From positions 1,612,001-1,676,000 of the forward strand of contig OZ240210.1 in assembly GCA_965197495.1 (NCBI GenBank): a stretch of 64,000 nt of DNA. The letters run 5' to 3'. Source of the DNA: SMYC01 sp965197495. GTDB taxonomy: Bacteria > Acidobacteriota > Vicinamibacteria > Marinacidobacterales > SMYC01. Of this stretch, positions 10,270 through 19,710 are shown piece after piece. The position numbers were made by a program, and so were the translations under genes. The stretch's first letter is position 1, and the number at the start of each line of letters is the position of its first letter. The notes under the pieces are model-generated. The model did no database searches, had not been told where the DNA came from, and saw nothing but the letters and a program-made list of their open reading frames with translations.

Positions 10270-10788
10270 TTATTCGCGAGGAGGTTCTCCGGATAGCGTC
10301 AGATGCGAGACTTCGAGGTGTTCGGCTCGACCATCGGTGCTTTCCTCCTCAGTGCACACGTGTGCACTCGCGCCACGGTCGGGATAAAGCCTCGCTCGCC
10401 GTTTGCGTTTCCGTGATCGATCTTCCAGCTCACTTGCTTTCTTCTGCTCGATCCACGTCGCAATCCAATTGCCGTAGTCGATTTCCGGCCTAGGGGGTTT
10501 CGGAGAGGGCGGCCTGTCGAAGATATCAGCGACGACTTCATCGCGCCAGGATTCATCGTCATCGTTGCCGTCATCCACGTTCGGCTCATCCACGTTCGGC
10601 TCAGGCACGTTCGGCTCAGGCACGTTCGGCTCAGGCACGTTCGGCTCAGGCACGTTCGGCTCAGGCACGTTCGGCTCAGGCACGTTTTCGTCCAAAACGT
10701 CTTCGGCGGGATCGTCGACGACCAAGGACTCTGCGGGCTCGTGCTCCTGCTCGCTGACCAACCGCGGCCGCTCGAACCTCAGATCCAC
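10270..10788 (-). CDS. Hypothetical protein with NVPEP pentapeptide repeats
   Basis: An ORF of about 172 codons from a GTG at 10788 (a longer frame begins at 10887, overlapping the previous gene). The product is not recognised. It has an acidic first part, a run of seven pentapeptides NVPEP/NVDEP encoded by a 15-bp tandem repeat, then PPSPKPPRPEIDYGNWIATWIEQKK and a very basic stretch RSRKRKRRARL. There is no membrane segment. It follows the frameshifted glycosidase-like gene on the same strand. The low complexity makes coding status uncertain, though the acidic-repeat-basic layout resembles a linker-bearing protein. Confidence 0.4.
   Translation of the reverse strand: MDLRFERPRLVSEQEHEPAESLVVDDPAEDVLDENVPEPNVPEPNVPEPNVPEPNVPEPNVPEPNVDEPNVDDGNDDDESWRDEVVADIFDRPPSPKPPRPEIDYGNWIATWIEQKKASELEDRSRKRKRRARLYPDRGASAHVCTEEESTDGRAEHLEVSHLTLSGEPPRE
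10576..10680. repeat. Tandem repeat, seven units of 15 bp
   Basis: The unit CACGTTCGGCTCAGG occurs six times without change at 10591-10680, preceded by one variant unit ending ATC at 10576-10590 and followed by a partial unit. The unit length is a multiple of three, so gain or loss of a unit changes the pentapeptide number without breaking the frame. Identity between units suggests recent expansion. Confidence 0.95.
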
Positions 10789-10810
10789 ACCAACGCGGAA
10801 GAGCTCCCCG

Positions 10811-12528
10811 TCACCTCGGGACGACGGCGACGACGTACTGGCTGCGTCCTCCGTCGCCGAAGTCGGCGCCGCTCGCACTCGTCGCACCGAGCGTGACCTC
10901 GCCTTTCGAGAACCGACGCCGGTAGAGCTCGAAATAGCCCATCACGTCGCCGTTCACGTGAACGCGCTCGCCGAGCTCTTCCCAGTCGCGCAGCCAATCG
11001 GGCAAGTGCGCAGCGCGACGGTCGAAGCCGACATAGACGACGACGTCGCGTGTGACTTCGAAGGTCAGGAGCGGCTCGCGGCGGGCCGCCTTCTCGTCGT
11101 TCATCGTGCGGATCCACACGGCGCTCTCGAGAGCCGGGGGCACGACGGCGAGGGTGTAGTCGCGGTCCGTGTAGTAACGATCGCCTTCGCTCAAAACCGA
11201 CACCGGGTAAGCAGATCGCACGAAGTCGCTGGGTTCGGGAGTCGTCGGTGGCGGCGGCGCCACGGCGGGCGCTCGCGGCGCCGCCACAATGGGCTCTCGC
11301 GGCGGGCGCTCGAAGACGCCGACCGCGATGGCCCAATCCGAACGGTACGGCGCTCGCCATAGGTGACGTTTCCGATCGAGCTCGCCAATGCGAATCTCCG
11401 CGTAGGGCTTGCGGGTGTCGACGGCGACCGCCGGCTGCACGCCGTCCATCGCGTCGAGACCGAGCGCGAGCTCTTCCGTGTCCTCTCTATAAAAGATGTA
11501 GTGCTGCAGCGCGGCGGACCGCAGACACAGCGTGGTGGCACGCCTGGGATTGCAGCGCTCCATGTCCCGCAGGAAGCGTCCGCGCATAACTCGAAATAGG
11601 TTCGCACTTGGCCGCGATTCGGGAACGGCGCCGAGCCGCGCTCGTGACTCCCGCCCTCCATCAAGTATCCCCAGATATTCGCAACGCCTCCCGCGAGGGT
11701 CGAGTGCCAAAGCCCGCGCCGGATATCTTGCAACGAATAATGCTTCCGATCCGAGCTCTCCAAAACACGAAAACGGTCCTCTGACATGATGGGCTTGTCC
11801 GGATTCGCCTCGAGCGCCCTCGAGTAGACCTGATAGCTCGGCTTGTGATGCTCATAGCTCGCATAGTCGAGCCGACGATTCCATTGGCGCGCGCCTCGAT
11901 GATTCTCACCCCGGTTCGGGCCTTCCGGCCTGCCGCCGAGAAAATGAAAGCGCGGCAGCAATGCCTGCATCCGATCGCGCCAAGCGTGGAGCTCGTTCGC
12001 GCTCACCCATTCATCGAGATCGAATCCGTAGCCCATGCTCCAGCCAGGCAAACCGCCGAGCCGTTCAGCCACCGCGGCTTCCACCTTCCTCGCGACCGGG
12101 CCGTCGAGCCCTCCCCAGTCCGCGCGGGCGGAAGGGGTCTGGCCCCGCTCCTCGTCGCCCCACATCCAAAGGTGCACCATGCCTCCGGCGCGATAGGTCT
12201 TCACGATGAGCCTCTCCAGCGCATCGAACGTGCGTGGATCGATCGCAGGATCCCTTCCAGGCACGTTGCGGCAGTCCTCTTCCTCGATGTCGAACCAGCG
12301 GCAGGATAGGAACACATGAAAGCCGTGAAAGCCGTGCTGAACGAGAAAGGTGTGGATGTCGCGATCGACTTTGTCGGGCTGTCCATGAAAATTGGGCGGC
12401 GTCGCATACATGACGAGCTGCGGCACGAAGACTTCTTCGCGATCCGGACCGCGCCACGCCCATTTGTTCCCGAAGTGGGTCAAATCGGCGCCGCTCTGAG
12501 CGAGCGCCAAAAGGAGGACTAGGTGCAC
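10811..12528 (-). pseudogene. Glycoside-hydrolase-like secreted protein, frameshifted
   Basis: Two overlapping minus frames make one protein of about 570 residues. The first (12528 to about 11580) has a short signal-like start and a TIM-barrel glycosidase-like region (LTHFGNKWAW, IEEEDCRNVPGRDPAIDPRTFDALERLI, HLWMWGDE, DEWVSANELHAW, PIMSEDRFRV), resembling apiosidase/DUF4038-type folds. The second (about 11580-10811) continues it (FLRDMERCNPR... YIFYREDTEEL) and ends in a beta domain with VYVGFDRRAAHLPDWLRDWEE, seen in secreted proteins of soil bacteria. The two join only if one base is restored near 11575-11582. Either a real loss or a sequencing error. Divergent from the TonB receptor next door, so a sugar-use link is possible. 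Confidence 0.65.
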
Positions 12529-12605
12529 CGTTCATTCAGTTTAGCTCGATGCATCACGTCCCCGACACCAACATGCCACCAACATGCTAAAGTTTCGGTC
12601 CCCAG

Positions 12606-14993
12606 ATGCGTCACTGGATTCTGCTACTCGTCCTGGCAATAGGCTCGGCCGATGCGGCGCAGATCCAGATCGGAACCGTCGACGGCGCCGTCCAGGATCC
12701 GTCACATGCGGCTGTCGCCGAGGCGCGGGTCGTTCTTTACGACGCCGCCTCGGATTTCGAGCGGCTCGCGACGACCGACGATCGCGGCCAGTTTCAGCTC
12801 AGCAACGTGCCTTTCGGCCAATACGGTGTGCGGATCGAGGCGGATGGGTTCCGACCGTACGAGACAACGATCGCGGTGCGCTCGAACCTGACCGTCACGC
12901 TCGAAGTCGTGCTCGAGATTGCTGGCCCGCGCGAAGAGCTCACGGTGCGCGCAGCGCCCCCTCTCGTCGAGCCCGATCAGGTAAGCTCGACAACGAGGCT
13001 CGACCAAGGGTTCATCCAGCGTCTGCCCGGGGCGCGCCCGGGAAGCGGCATGCAGGAACTCGTCGCGACCGCGCCCGGATGGGCGACGGAAGATAACGGT
13101 CTTTTGCACTCGCGCGGTGTGGATGACGGCTTCTTGTATGTCAGCGACGGGATCCCGCTCAGCGATCGCATCGATACTTTTTTTTCGAGCGCTCTCGACC
13201 CCGACGCGTTTCAGACTATCGAGATCCTCGACGGTCATCTGCCCGTGGAATATGGCAATGCGTCGGGCGGCGTTATCAACGTCGTCGCCAAGTCGGGACT
13301 CGGCGAGTCCTGGAGCGGCACGACCGCACTGCGGGCCGGATCGCTACAGAGCGGCGAGGTCGCCGCGACCGGAGGCGGCCAGCTGATGGGCGATAGCGTG
13401 GGCGCCTTCTTCGCTCTGTCCTATGGCGGCTCCGGCAAGCGCTATCTCGACCCCGTTGACCCCGGCAACTTCAACAATCGCGGTAATGCGTTTCGCTTCG
13501 CGACGCGCCTCGACTGGAGGCCCACGCCCGAAGACCTCGTCATCGCCAACATCTCGGCCAACGGAAGTGCTTTTCGTGTCACCAATTCACTCGAGCAAGA
13601 ATTGGCGGGGCAGCGCCAAAGCCAGGAGCTTCGCGACGATCACCAATCCGTGATCTGGCAGCGCAGCGCGTCCCAGAACACCGTGACCGATATCGGATGG
13701 TATCGCCACGCTTTCGTCGCCGAGCTTTTCCCGAGCGAGGGCGACACGCCGATTTCAGCGAACCAGGATCGCCGGCACACGCGTCACGGCGTGCTCGTAA
13801 ACGTCACGCATGCGGTCGGCGCCGAGCACGTCCTCAAAGCGGGAATCGACTATCAGCACGTCACGCCTCGCGAGCTCTTTTCGTTCTTCATCACCGACGA
13901 AGACGGCGCCGAAGATGCCGGCATCAGCAAGGAAGCGCTGGCGTTCGATCGGAACAACCCCTTCATGTTCGAAAAGGCAGCCTCGCGCGATCAGTTCTCG
14001 ATCTACGTCCAGGACACGTTCTCGCTCTTCGATCGGTTGACGATCAATGCCGGCTTGCGGTTCGACCACACCGAAGTCCTCGTCAACGCTTCCGCACTCA
14101 GCCCGCGCATCGGTGCGGTCTATTTCATCCCGAAATGGAGCACGACGGTGCGCGCCTCCTACAACCGTCTGTTCATGCCGCCCCAAGTGGAAAACCTTCT
14201 GCTCTCCTCGTCGGCAGAGGCGCGCGCTCTCTCGCCGTTCGTCACCGAGGAACGCGCCGGCGGCGCCGACGTTTCTCCTGAAAGGCAGCACGCGTTCGAG
14301 GTCGGCTTCGTTCGGGCCCTCGGCAAGCGGGCGTCGCTGGACGCCGTCTACTGGAGGCGCTCGGTCCGGAACTACGCCGATCCCAATCTCTTTTTCGGCA
14401 CGACCATTATCTTTCCGAACTCGGTCGCCGAAGGCACCGCCTCGGGCGTCAACGTGCGGGTGGACTTCCCTTTTCAGAAGAGATTTACCGGTTTCGTGAG
14501 CTATGGAAATGCACTCGTCTATCAAGTCGGGCCGATCAACGGAGGACTCTTCCTCGAAGAAGAGGTGATCGAGATCGGTCCGGGAACCCGCTTCACCCCC
14601 GACCACGACCAACGCAATGTCGGTGCTTTCGGCGTGACGTTCCAGCACCGCCCGAGCGGGCTCTGGGCGGCATTTTACGGCCGGCACGAGAGCGGCACGC
14701 CGATCGAGCCGCTCGATATCGACGACGATCTCGACGAGGCCATGGAGCGCCGGGGTGCGGCACTGGTCGACTTCGACCGAGGCCGCGTCAAGCCGAGGAC
14801 ACTCTTCGATATCTCTTTCGGGCTCGGACTCTTCGAAGGGCGGCGTATCGCTGTCGATCTCCAGCTCGATGTGCGCAATCTGACCGATCGAGCTTTTGCG
14901 TATAACTTCTCGAATCCCTTCAGTGGGACCCACTTCGGCCATCCCCGGCTCGTTAGCGCGCGCGTACGGTTCTCGTTCTTCGAATCACGCTAG
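12606..14993 (+). CDS. TonB-dependent receptor with N-terminal carboxypeptidase-regulatory-like domain
   Basis: An outer-membrane beta-barrel receptor of 795 residues. The signal peptide is MRHWILLLVLAIGSADAAQ; residues about 22-110 form a CarboxypepD_reg-like domain (VDGAVQDPSHAAVAEARVVL, DDRGQFQLSNVPFGQYGVRI), then a plug (ELVATAPGW, GIPLSDRIDTF, VEYGNASGGVINVVAKSG) and a barrel ending in the aromatic-rich VSARVRFSFFESR. Such Oar/SusC-like receptors are typical of Acidobacteriota and Bacteroidota. No classical TonB box is obvious. The substrate is unknown; the divergent neighbour suggests a glycan. The gene stands alone on the plus strand. Confidence 0.9.
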   Translation: MRHWILLLVLAIGSADAAQIQIGTVDGAVQDPSHAAVAEARVVLYDAASDFERLATTDDRGQFQLSNVPFGQYGVRIEADGFRPYETTIAVRSNLTVTLEVVLEIAGPREELTVRAAPPLVEPDQVSSTTRLDQGFIQRLPGARPGSGMQELVATAPGWATEDNGLLHSRGVDDGFLYVSDGIPLSDRIDTFFSSALDPDAFQTIEILDGHLPVEYGNASGGVINVVAKSGLGESWSGTTALRAGSLQSGEVAATGGGQLMGDSVGAFFALSYGGSGKRYLDPVDPGNFNNRGNAFRFATRLDWRPTPEDLVIANISANGSAFRVTNSLEQELAGQRQSQELRDDHQSVIWQRSASQNTVTDIGWYRHAFVAELFPSEGDTPISANQDRRHTRHGVLVNVTHAVGAEHVLKAGIDYQHVTPRELFSFFITDEDGAEDAGISKEALAFDRNNPFMFEKAASRDQFSIYVQDTFSLFDRLTINAGLRFDHTEVLVNASALSPRIGAVYFIPKWSTTVRASYNRLFMPPQVENLLLSSSAEARALSPFVTEERAGGADVSPERQHAFEVGFVRALGKRASLDAVYWRRSVRNYADPNLFFGTTIIFPNSVAEGTASGVNVRVDFPFQKRFTGFVSYGNALVYQVGPINGGLFLEEEVIEIGPGTRFTPDHDQRNVGAFGVTFQHRPSGLWAAFYGRHESGTPIEPLDIDDDLDEAMERRGAALVDFDRGRVKPRTLFDISFGLGLFEGRRIAVDLQLDVRNLTDRAFAYNFSNPFSGTHFGHPRLVSARVRFSFFESR

Positions 14994-15005
14994 CAGGCTG
15001 CAGAG

Positions 15006-17009
15006 TCAGGGCGCAAGGACGGCCATCACGTCGGGGCCGTCGAGCACCTCGCCCGAGGCGACGAGGAGCTTCTCGACCCGTCCTGCGATCGGCGCGTGGA
15101 CTTCGAGCTGCATCTTCATCGATTCCACGACGATGAGAACCTCGCCTTCCTCGACGACAGCACCTTCTTCGACGCGGATCTCGAGGACCTTCCCGGCCAT
15201 CGGCGCCCGCACTTCTCCATCGCTCGCGGCGAGCTTTACGCGGCTGTGGCTGAGCGCACGCGGGTCCTTGAGACGGAGGGTCTCGCCGAACACACTGAGC
15301 TCCATGCGGCTCGGGTCGATTACTGTCGCGGTGGCCTCGACGCGCACGCGCGAAGGCTCCCGACGAGCCTGATCCATCGCGCTTTCGAGCGCCGCGGCAA
15401 AGCGCGCGTTCATCGTCGACTCCGCCAAAGCGTGCGTGATCCCGTCGCCCCACAACATCGCGCGCCCAGTGACAGGATCCACCTCGACATCGACACCGCG
15501 CTGCTCGCGATCACTCCCAACGCGCGCGCGGTCGTTCCCGAGCCTGCGAAAACACGCCGCGAAACGGCCGATGGGGCGAGGGCCGCGAAGCGCTACGGAG
15601 AGCTGCTCGCGAAAGCCGGGTGTCAAAAGCCGTGCCTCGAGACTTTCCGGTAGAAGCGACCGGTTGAGCTCTTCGAGGTGGTCGCCAATCCAATGGGTGG
15701 AAAAGTCCCCGCTGCGAAAATCGGGGTGCCGGAGGACTGCTTGAAGAAACGGGATGTTCGTCGTGGCGCCGTGCACGACGAACGAAGCCAGAGCGGTCGC
15801 GAGCCGCTCGATGGCTTCGGCGCGGGTCTCGGCCGTGGCGATGACCTTTGCGATCATCGAGTCGAACTGCGCGTGGACGCGGCCGCCTGAACGGACACCT
15901 GAATCAACGCGCACGCCCTCGCCAGAGGGCTCGCGGTATCGGAGGAGCGGCCCCGGCGTCGGCAGAAAGTCCGCTCGAGGATCTTCCGCAAGCACGCGCG
16001 CTTCGATGGACCAATGCCGTGGCTCCAGAATCGGATCCGAACCAGGAGCGGGGAGCTCGGCCGGCCACCTGCCTTCGGCGAGCTCGAGCTGAGCGCCGAC
16101 AAGATCGATGTCGTAGACGGCTTCGGTCACGGGGTGCTCGACTTGAAGCCGCGTATTGACTTCGAGGAAGTAGAACTGGCCGTCGTCATCGAGCAGAAAC
16201 TCGACCGTGCCCGCGCCGCGATAGCGCGTCTTCGCTACGAGCGTGAGCGCGGCTTTGCCCATCTTCTTCCGGAGCGGCGCGTCGACGATAGGACTCGGCG
16301 CTTCTTCGATGACTTTCTGGTAGCGGCGCTGCATCGAGCACTCGCGCTCGCCGAGCACGACGCCCTTGCCTTTGCCATCGCCGAAGACTTGGATCTCGAT
16401 GTGGCGCGCGTTCGGCAAGAAGCGCTCGACGAAAACGGTGGGGTCAAAAAAACCCGCCGCGGCTTCCTCCGAGGCGCGCTCGAGCGCCGCGGCGAGTGTG
16501 TCTCTTGTGTCGACGATGCGCATCCCGCGGCCGCCGCCGCCTCCGGCCGCCTTCACGAGATAAGGCGGCTCGAGACCGCTCGCATCGAGCTCATCGAGCG
16601 CGTCCGAACGCACCGAAGGAAGCGTCGGCACCCCGCTCGCTTCGGCGAGAGCTTTGGCGCTCTCTTTGTTGCCGAGCCGGCGCATGGCATCGGCGGTGGG
16701 ACCGACGAATCCTATCGAAGCGCTCTCGACAGCTTCGGCGAAATCCGCGTTCTCCGAGAGGAAGCCATAGCCTGGATGCAGAAGGCTCGCGTTCCACTTC
16801 TTCGCGGCAGAGACGATCGCTTCCGCGTCGAGAAAGCTCGGGACTTCGAGGACTTCGTCCGCTTCCAGGCGCACGAGAGCGTCGGCGTCTTCGGGCGTCG
16901 AGATCACCGCAACGGCGTAGCCGCGATCGCGCGCCGAGCGCAGAATGCGCCGCGCGATCTCGCCTCGGTTCGCAATGACAAGCCTGTTGAGCCTGACGAG
17001 CTTATTCAC
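15006..17009 (-). CDS. Acyl-CoA carboxylase alpha subunit (biotin carboxylase plus biotin carrier domain)
   Basis: A 667-residue protein: N-terminal biotin carboxylase with ANRGEIARRI, the ATP-grasp loop AAGGGGGRGMR (about residue 155), the EVNTRLQVEHPVTE signature (about residue 285), and a C-terminal biotinyl domain with VESMKM, whose lysine carries biotin. It carboxylates biotin with bicarbonate and ATP for the partner carboxyltransferase encoded at 19711-21327. The fused carrier identifies the methylcrotonyl/propionyl/geranyl-CoA type. The start overlaps the hydratase stop by four bases. The substrate cannot be fixed from sequence; leucine or acyclic-terpene breakdown is favoured by the neighbours. 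Confidence 0.93.
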   Translation of the reverse strand: MNKLVRLNRLVIANRGEIARRILRSARDRGYAVAVISTPEDADALVRLEADEVLEVPSFLDAEAIVSAAKKWNASLLHPGYGFLSENADFAEAVESASIGFVGPTADAMRRLGNKESAKALAEASGVPTLPSVRSDALDELDASGLEPPYLVKAAGGGGGRGMRIVDTRDTLAAALERASEEAAAGFFDPTVFVERFLPNARHIEIQVFGDGKGKGVVLGERECSMQRRYQKVIEEAPSPIVDAPLRKKMGKAALTLVAKTRYRGAGTVEFLLDDDGQFYFLEVNTRLQVEHPVTEAVYDIDLVGAQLELAEGRWPAELPAPGSDPILEPRHWSIEARVLAEDPRADFLPTPGPLLRYREPSGEGVRVDSGVRSGGRVHAQFDSMIAKVIATAETRAEAIERLATALASFVVHGATTNIPFLQAVLRHPDFRSGDFSTHWIGDHLEELNRSLLPESLEARLLTPGFREQLSVALRGPRPIGRFAACFRRLGNDRARVGSDREQRGVDVEVDPVTGRAMLWGDGITHALAESTMNARFAAALESAMDQARREPSRVRVEATATVIDPSRMELSVFGETLRLKDPRALSHSRVKLAASDGEVRAPMAGKVLEIRVEEGAVVEEGEVLIVVESMKMQLEVHAPIAGRVEKLLVASGEVLDGPDVMAVLAP

Positions 17010-17860
17010 TTGGAGGACGACTTTCTGAGCAGCGTCACCCGCGCGGCCCAGGCCGGCGGCGCTTTGCTGAAAAAGGCCTCGAGGCCCATCTTGCCTTCCG
17101 GTGAGCAGCGCGCTTCCGCTATCTGACGCGCGGTGAACTCGATGAGCTCGGGGCCAGGCAGAGGAGCCGCTTCCTTCTGGAGCGCTTTAGTGCGACGCGC
17201 CGCTTCGGGGCCCGCGGCAAGGAACTCGAGCACGACGTCTTGAAGCGCCGCGGCTCGGTCACGGGCGCTGGTGAGGCTGTGGACGAGACCGAGCTCCATC
17301 GCTTCAGACGCCGAGAGTCTCTTGCCGGTCATCATCATCTGCGCCGCACCGAGCCCGATCTTCCGGATGATGTATGGGCTGATGACGCCCGGGACGATCC
17401 CGAGAAGCACTTCAGACGTCGCGAAGCGCGCGGCTTCCTCGGCGAGCACGTAGTCCGCGCATACGGCGAGACCGAGCCCGCCGCCAATCGCCGCGCCTTG
17501 GACGACGGCGATCACAGGCGCCGGGAAATCCGCGAGACGATAGAAGAGCTGGGCGAGTGTTTTTGCATCTTCGAAGCTCTCGGCTTCACTCTTCGCGGCG
17601 AGCCGCTTCATGTAGCCGAGGTCGGCGCCGGCGCTGAAGACTTTGCCTTCGCCTTCGAGGATCAAAAGACGCATTTGCTGCGCGTCGGGTATTCCGGCGA
17701 GTTGGTCGACCGCGTCGCGAAGCTCTTGCATCATCGTTTCGTCGAAGGCGTTTCGCACCTCGGGGCGTGCGAATACAATCCGCTTGACCCCGAGCGAGAG
17801 CGATTCCACGCGCAGCGTGGACGCTTCGGTGAGGATCCGATCGACGGGAAAGTCCTTCAC
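17006..17860 (-). CDS. Enoyl-CoA hydratase/isomerase family protein (methylglutaconyl-CoA hydratase-like)
   Basis: A 284-residue crotonase-fold protein with ARPEVRNAFDETM, the oxyanion-hole region GEGKVFSAGADLGYMKRLA, and VQGAAIGGGLGLAVCADYVLAEEAARFATSEVLLGI. In crotonases the second acidic residue lies in this last region; E occurs in SEVLLGI. Between an AtuA-like gene and a biotin carboxylase it most likely hydrates the carboxylated product (3-methylglutaconyl-CoA in leucine breakdown or isohexenylglutaconyl-CoA in terpene breakdown). Both ends overlap neighbours by four bases, showing a tight operon. Confidence 0.9.
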   Translation of the reverse strand: MKDFPVDRILTEASTLRVESLSLGVKRIVFARPEVRNAFDETMMQELRDAVDQLAGIPDAQQMRLLILEGEGKVFSAGADLGYMKRLAAKSEAESFEDAKTLAQLFYRLADFPAPVIAVVQGAAIGGGLGLAVCADYVLAEEAARFATSEVLLGIVPGVISPYIIRKIGLGAAQMMMTGKRLSASEAMELGLVHSLTSARDRAAALQDVVLEFLAAGPEAARRTKALQKEAAPLPGPELIEFTARQIAEARCSPEGKMGLEAFFSKAPPAWAARVTLLRKSSSK

Positions 17861-19707
17861 GAAAGCTCCTTCCCCGAAGGCCGATCTTCGGCCGCAATCG
17901 TCTCGAGAAGCTTTGCGGGAACGAGCACCCGGCAGCGAAGAAGCGCTTGGCCGTAGGTCTTGCCTTGAGCGTCGGTATAGAGGCTGACGGTGCCGCCGCC
18001 TCCAAGAGACTCATCGAGCAGAAAATTCAACGCCCAAAGATTCGGCACGAGATAGCGGTGGACCTCGCCGTGTACGATGCCTTCGAACCAACCGCGCAAG
18101 CGCTCGGCGCTCACGTGCTCCCGCAGCCAGACATAAGACGCCGCGCTCCGGCCGATGAGGCCGATATTGGCCGTGTCGCCTTTGTCGCCGCTTCGAGCAT
18201 GGGCGATGGCCATGAGCGGGACTTCCACTTGGTCGCCCGCGAGGGCGTCGAGCATCGATGTCGGATGCGGATCGTCGAGGGTGATGGGGGGGTCCATCGT
18301 GCCACCCGTCTCGGGCCAGCTCAGATTTTCTCGTTCGAGGACGGCCTCACCGTTCTCGTACACGCCTAGCGACGCAGGCGCCGCCGCTTGCTCGATGAGG
18401 CTCGGCCAGTAACGCACGACGTTCGAGATGTACGGCGCCCCACCCGTGACCGCCACGCCACCGGGTCCACTCAAGATGAGGCCGGGCAGAAGCTTGCGAA
18501 AGATCCCGAGCTTGCGCCGTTCGTGATCGCGCGCCGCGAGGCGCAACAAGATCTCCGCGGCGCGGTGCTCGGGCGTGAGGCCGCGATGAGTGGCGTCGTC
18601 GCCGATGAACTCGGTATGGGTGGCTTCGAAAGACGTCAGGCCTTCGCGCTCGAGCTCGGCGGCGAGCCGCGTCCAAAAGATCGACGCGAACATTTCCGCT
18701 TTGGCGCGGGCGTCAGGGCCCGAGATGATGAGGGTCCCCGCGGATTTGAAGCCGTCTTCGAGCGCTGTCGAGACTTTCAGCTGGTCGGTGGGCGCCCGTC
18801 CCCGGGCGCCTGCGATGCGCACGCGGTTCTCACCATCGGTCTCGAGCGTCATCGTCGTAAAATCGGCGATGGCGTCGGGGGTAATGTAGACCTGCGGATG
18901 GCCCATCTCGTACAGAAATTGCTCGCGAATCGTCTGGAGGCTCACGAGGCCTCCCGAGCCGGGATGTTTCGTTACAACGAACGTCCCGTCGGGCTCGAAC
19001 TCCACAATGGGAAAGCCGACGTCGATATAGCTCGACACTTTCTCCCAATCGGTAAAGTTCCCGCCCGTCGCTTGGGCGCCGCACTCGATGAGATGCGCGG
19101 CGACGATGCCTTGCGCGAGGCGATCGTAGTCGTCCGGCGACCAGCCGAACTCGTAGATCAGTGCCGCGAGCGTGATGCCCGTATCGGTAACGCGTCCGGA
19201 GAGCACGATGTCGGGCTCTTCTTCGAGCGCGGCGACGACCGGCATGGCTCCGAAATAAGCGTTGGCCGAGAGCACTTTGTCGCGATAGTCCCCGAGCGCC
19301 TCGCCCGTTTCCATGTTGTCGAGGGCGAGTGTTTTGAGCTTGGGAACGACGTCGTCGCCGCCCACGACCGCTACTTTGAGATCGACGCCGCGCGTCTTCG
19401 CAACTGCGAAGAGCGCTTCGGCACAAGCTTTGGGGTTGGCGCCGCCCGCATTCGTGATGATGCGGATCCCGTTTTCTTTGATGTCTTCGAGCAAAGGATC
19501 GACCTGCGTCACGAAGTCTCGTGCATAGCCCGCGCTCGGATCGCGGGCGAACTGTTTTTGCAGGATGCTCATCGTGATCTCGGCGAGAAAATCCATCGAG
19601 ACGTAATCGATGGGAAGCTCGCCGAGTACCTGCCGGCGCATCGCATAGGGATCGTCACCCCAATAGCCGCCGGCATTCGCGATACGAAGCGTTGTCGTTC
19701 GTGGCAT
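17857..19707 (-). CDS. AtuA-like protein (DUF1446 family, with C-terminal ferredoxin-fold domain)
   Basis: A 616-residue protein. The first 450 residues match the AtuA/DUF1446 family (RIANAGGYWGDDP, DYVSMDFLAEITMSI, ITNAGGANPKACAEAL, VLSGRVTDTG, HLIECGAQATGGNFTDW); the last 110 (PLMAIAHARSGDKGDTANIG, ... TVSLYTDAQGKTYGQALL) form the associated AtuA-like ferredoxin-fold domain. In Pseudomonas, atuA is part of the citronellol/geraniol operon, but its biochemical role is unknown. It is often found beside acyl-CoA carboxylases, as here. Overlaps the hydratase by four bases and starts two bases after the carboxyltransferase stop. Confidence 0.88.
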   Translation of the reverse strand: MPRTTTLRIANAGGYWGDDPYAMRRQVLGELPIDYVSMDFLAEITMSILQKQFARDPSAGYARDFVTQVDPLLEDIKENGIRIITNAGGANPKACAEALFAVAKTRGVDLKVAVVGGDDVVPKLKTLALDNMETGEALGDYRDKVLSANAYFGAMPVVAALEEEPDIVLSGRVTDTGITLAALIYEFGWSPDDYDRLAQGIVAAHLIECGAQATGGNFTDWEKVSSYIDVGFPIVEFEPDGTFVVTKHPGSGGLVSLQTIREQFLYEMGHPQVYITPDAIADFTTMTLETDGENRVRIAGARGRAPTDQLKVSTALEDGFKSAGTLIISGPDARAKAEMFASIFWTRLAAELEREGLTSFEATHTEFIGDDATHRGLTPEHRAAEILLRLAARDHERRKLGIFRKLLPGLILSGPGGVAVTGGAPYISNVVRYWPSLIEQAAAPASLGVYENGEAVLERENLSWPETGGTMDPPITLDDPHPTSMLDALAGDQVEVPLMAIAHARSGDKGDTANIGLIGRSAASYVWLREHVSAERLRGWFEGIVHGEVHRYLVPNLWALNFLLDESLGGGGTVSLYTDAQGKTYGQALLRCRVLVPAKLLETIAAEDRPSGKELS

Positions 19708-19710
19708 GAG

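Noticed and set aside
10576..10680. CRISPR array
   Set aside because: The units are contiguous 15-bp tandem repeats with no spacers and no cas genes nearby.
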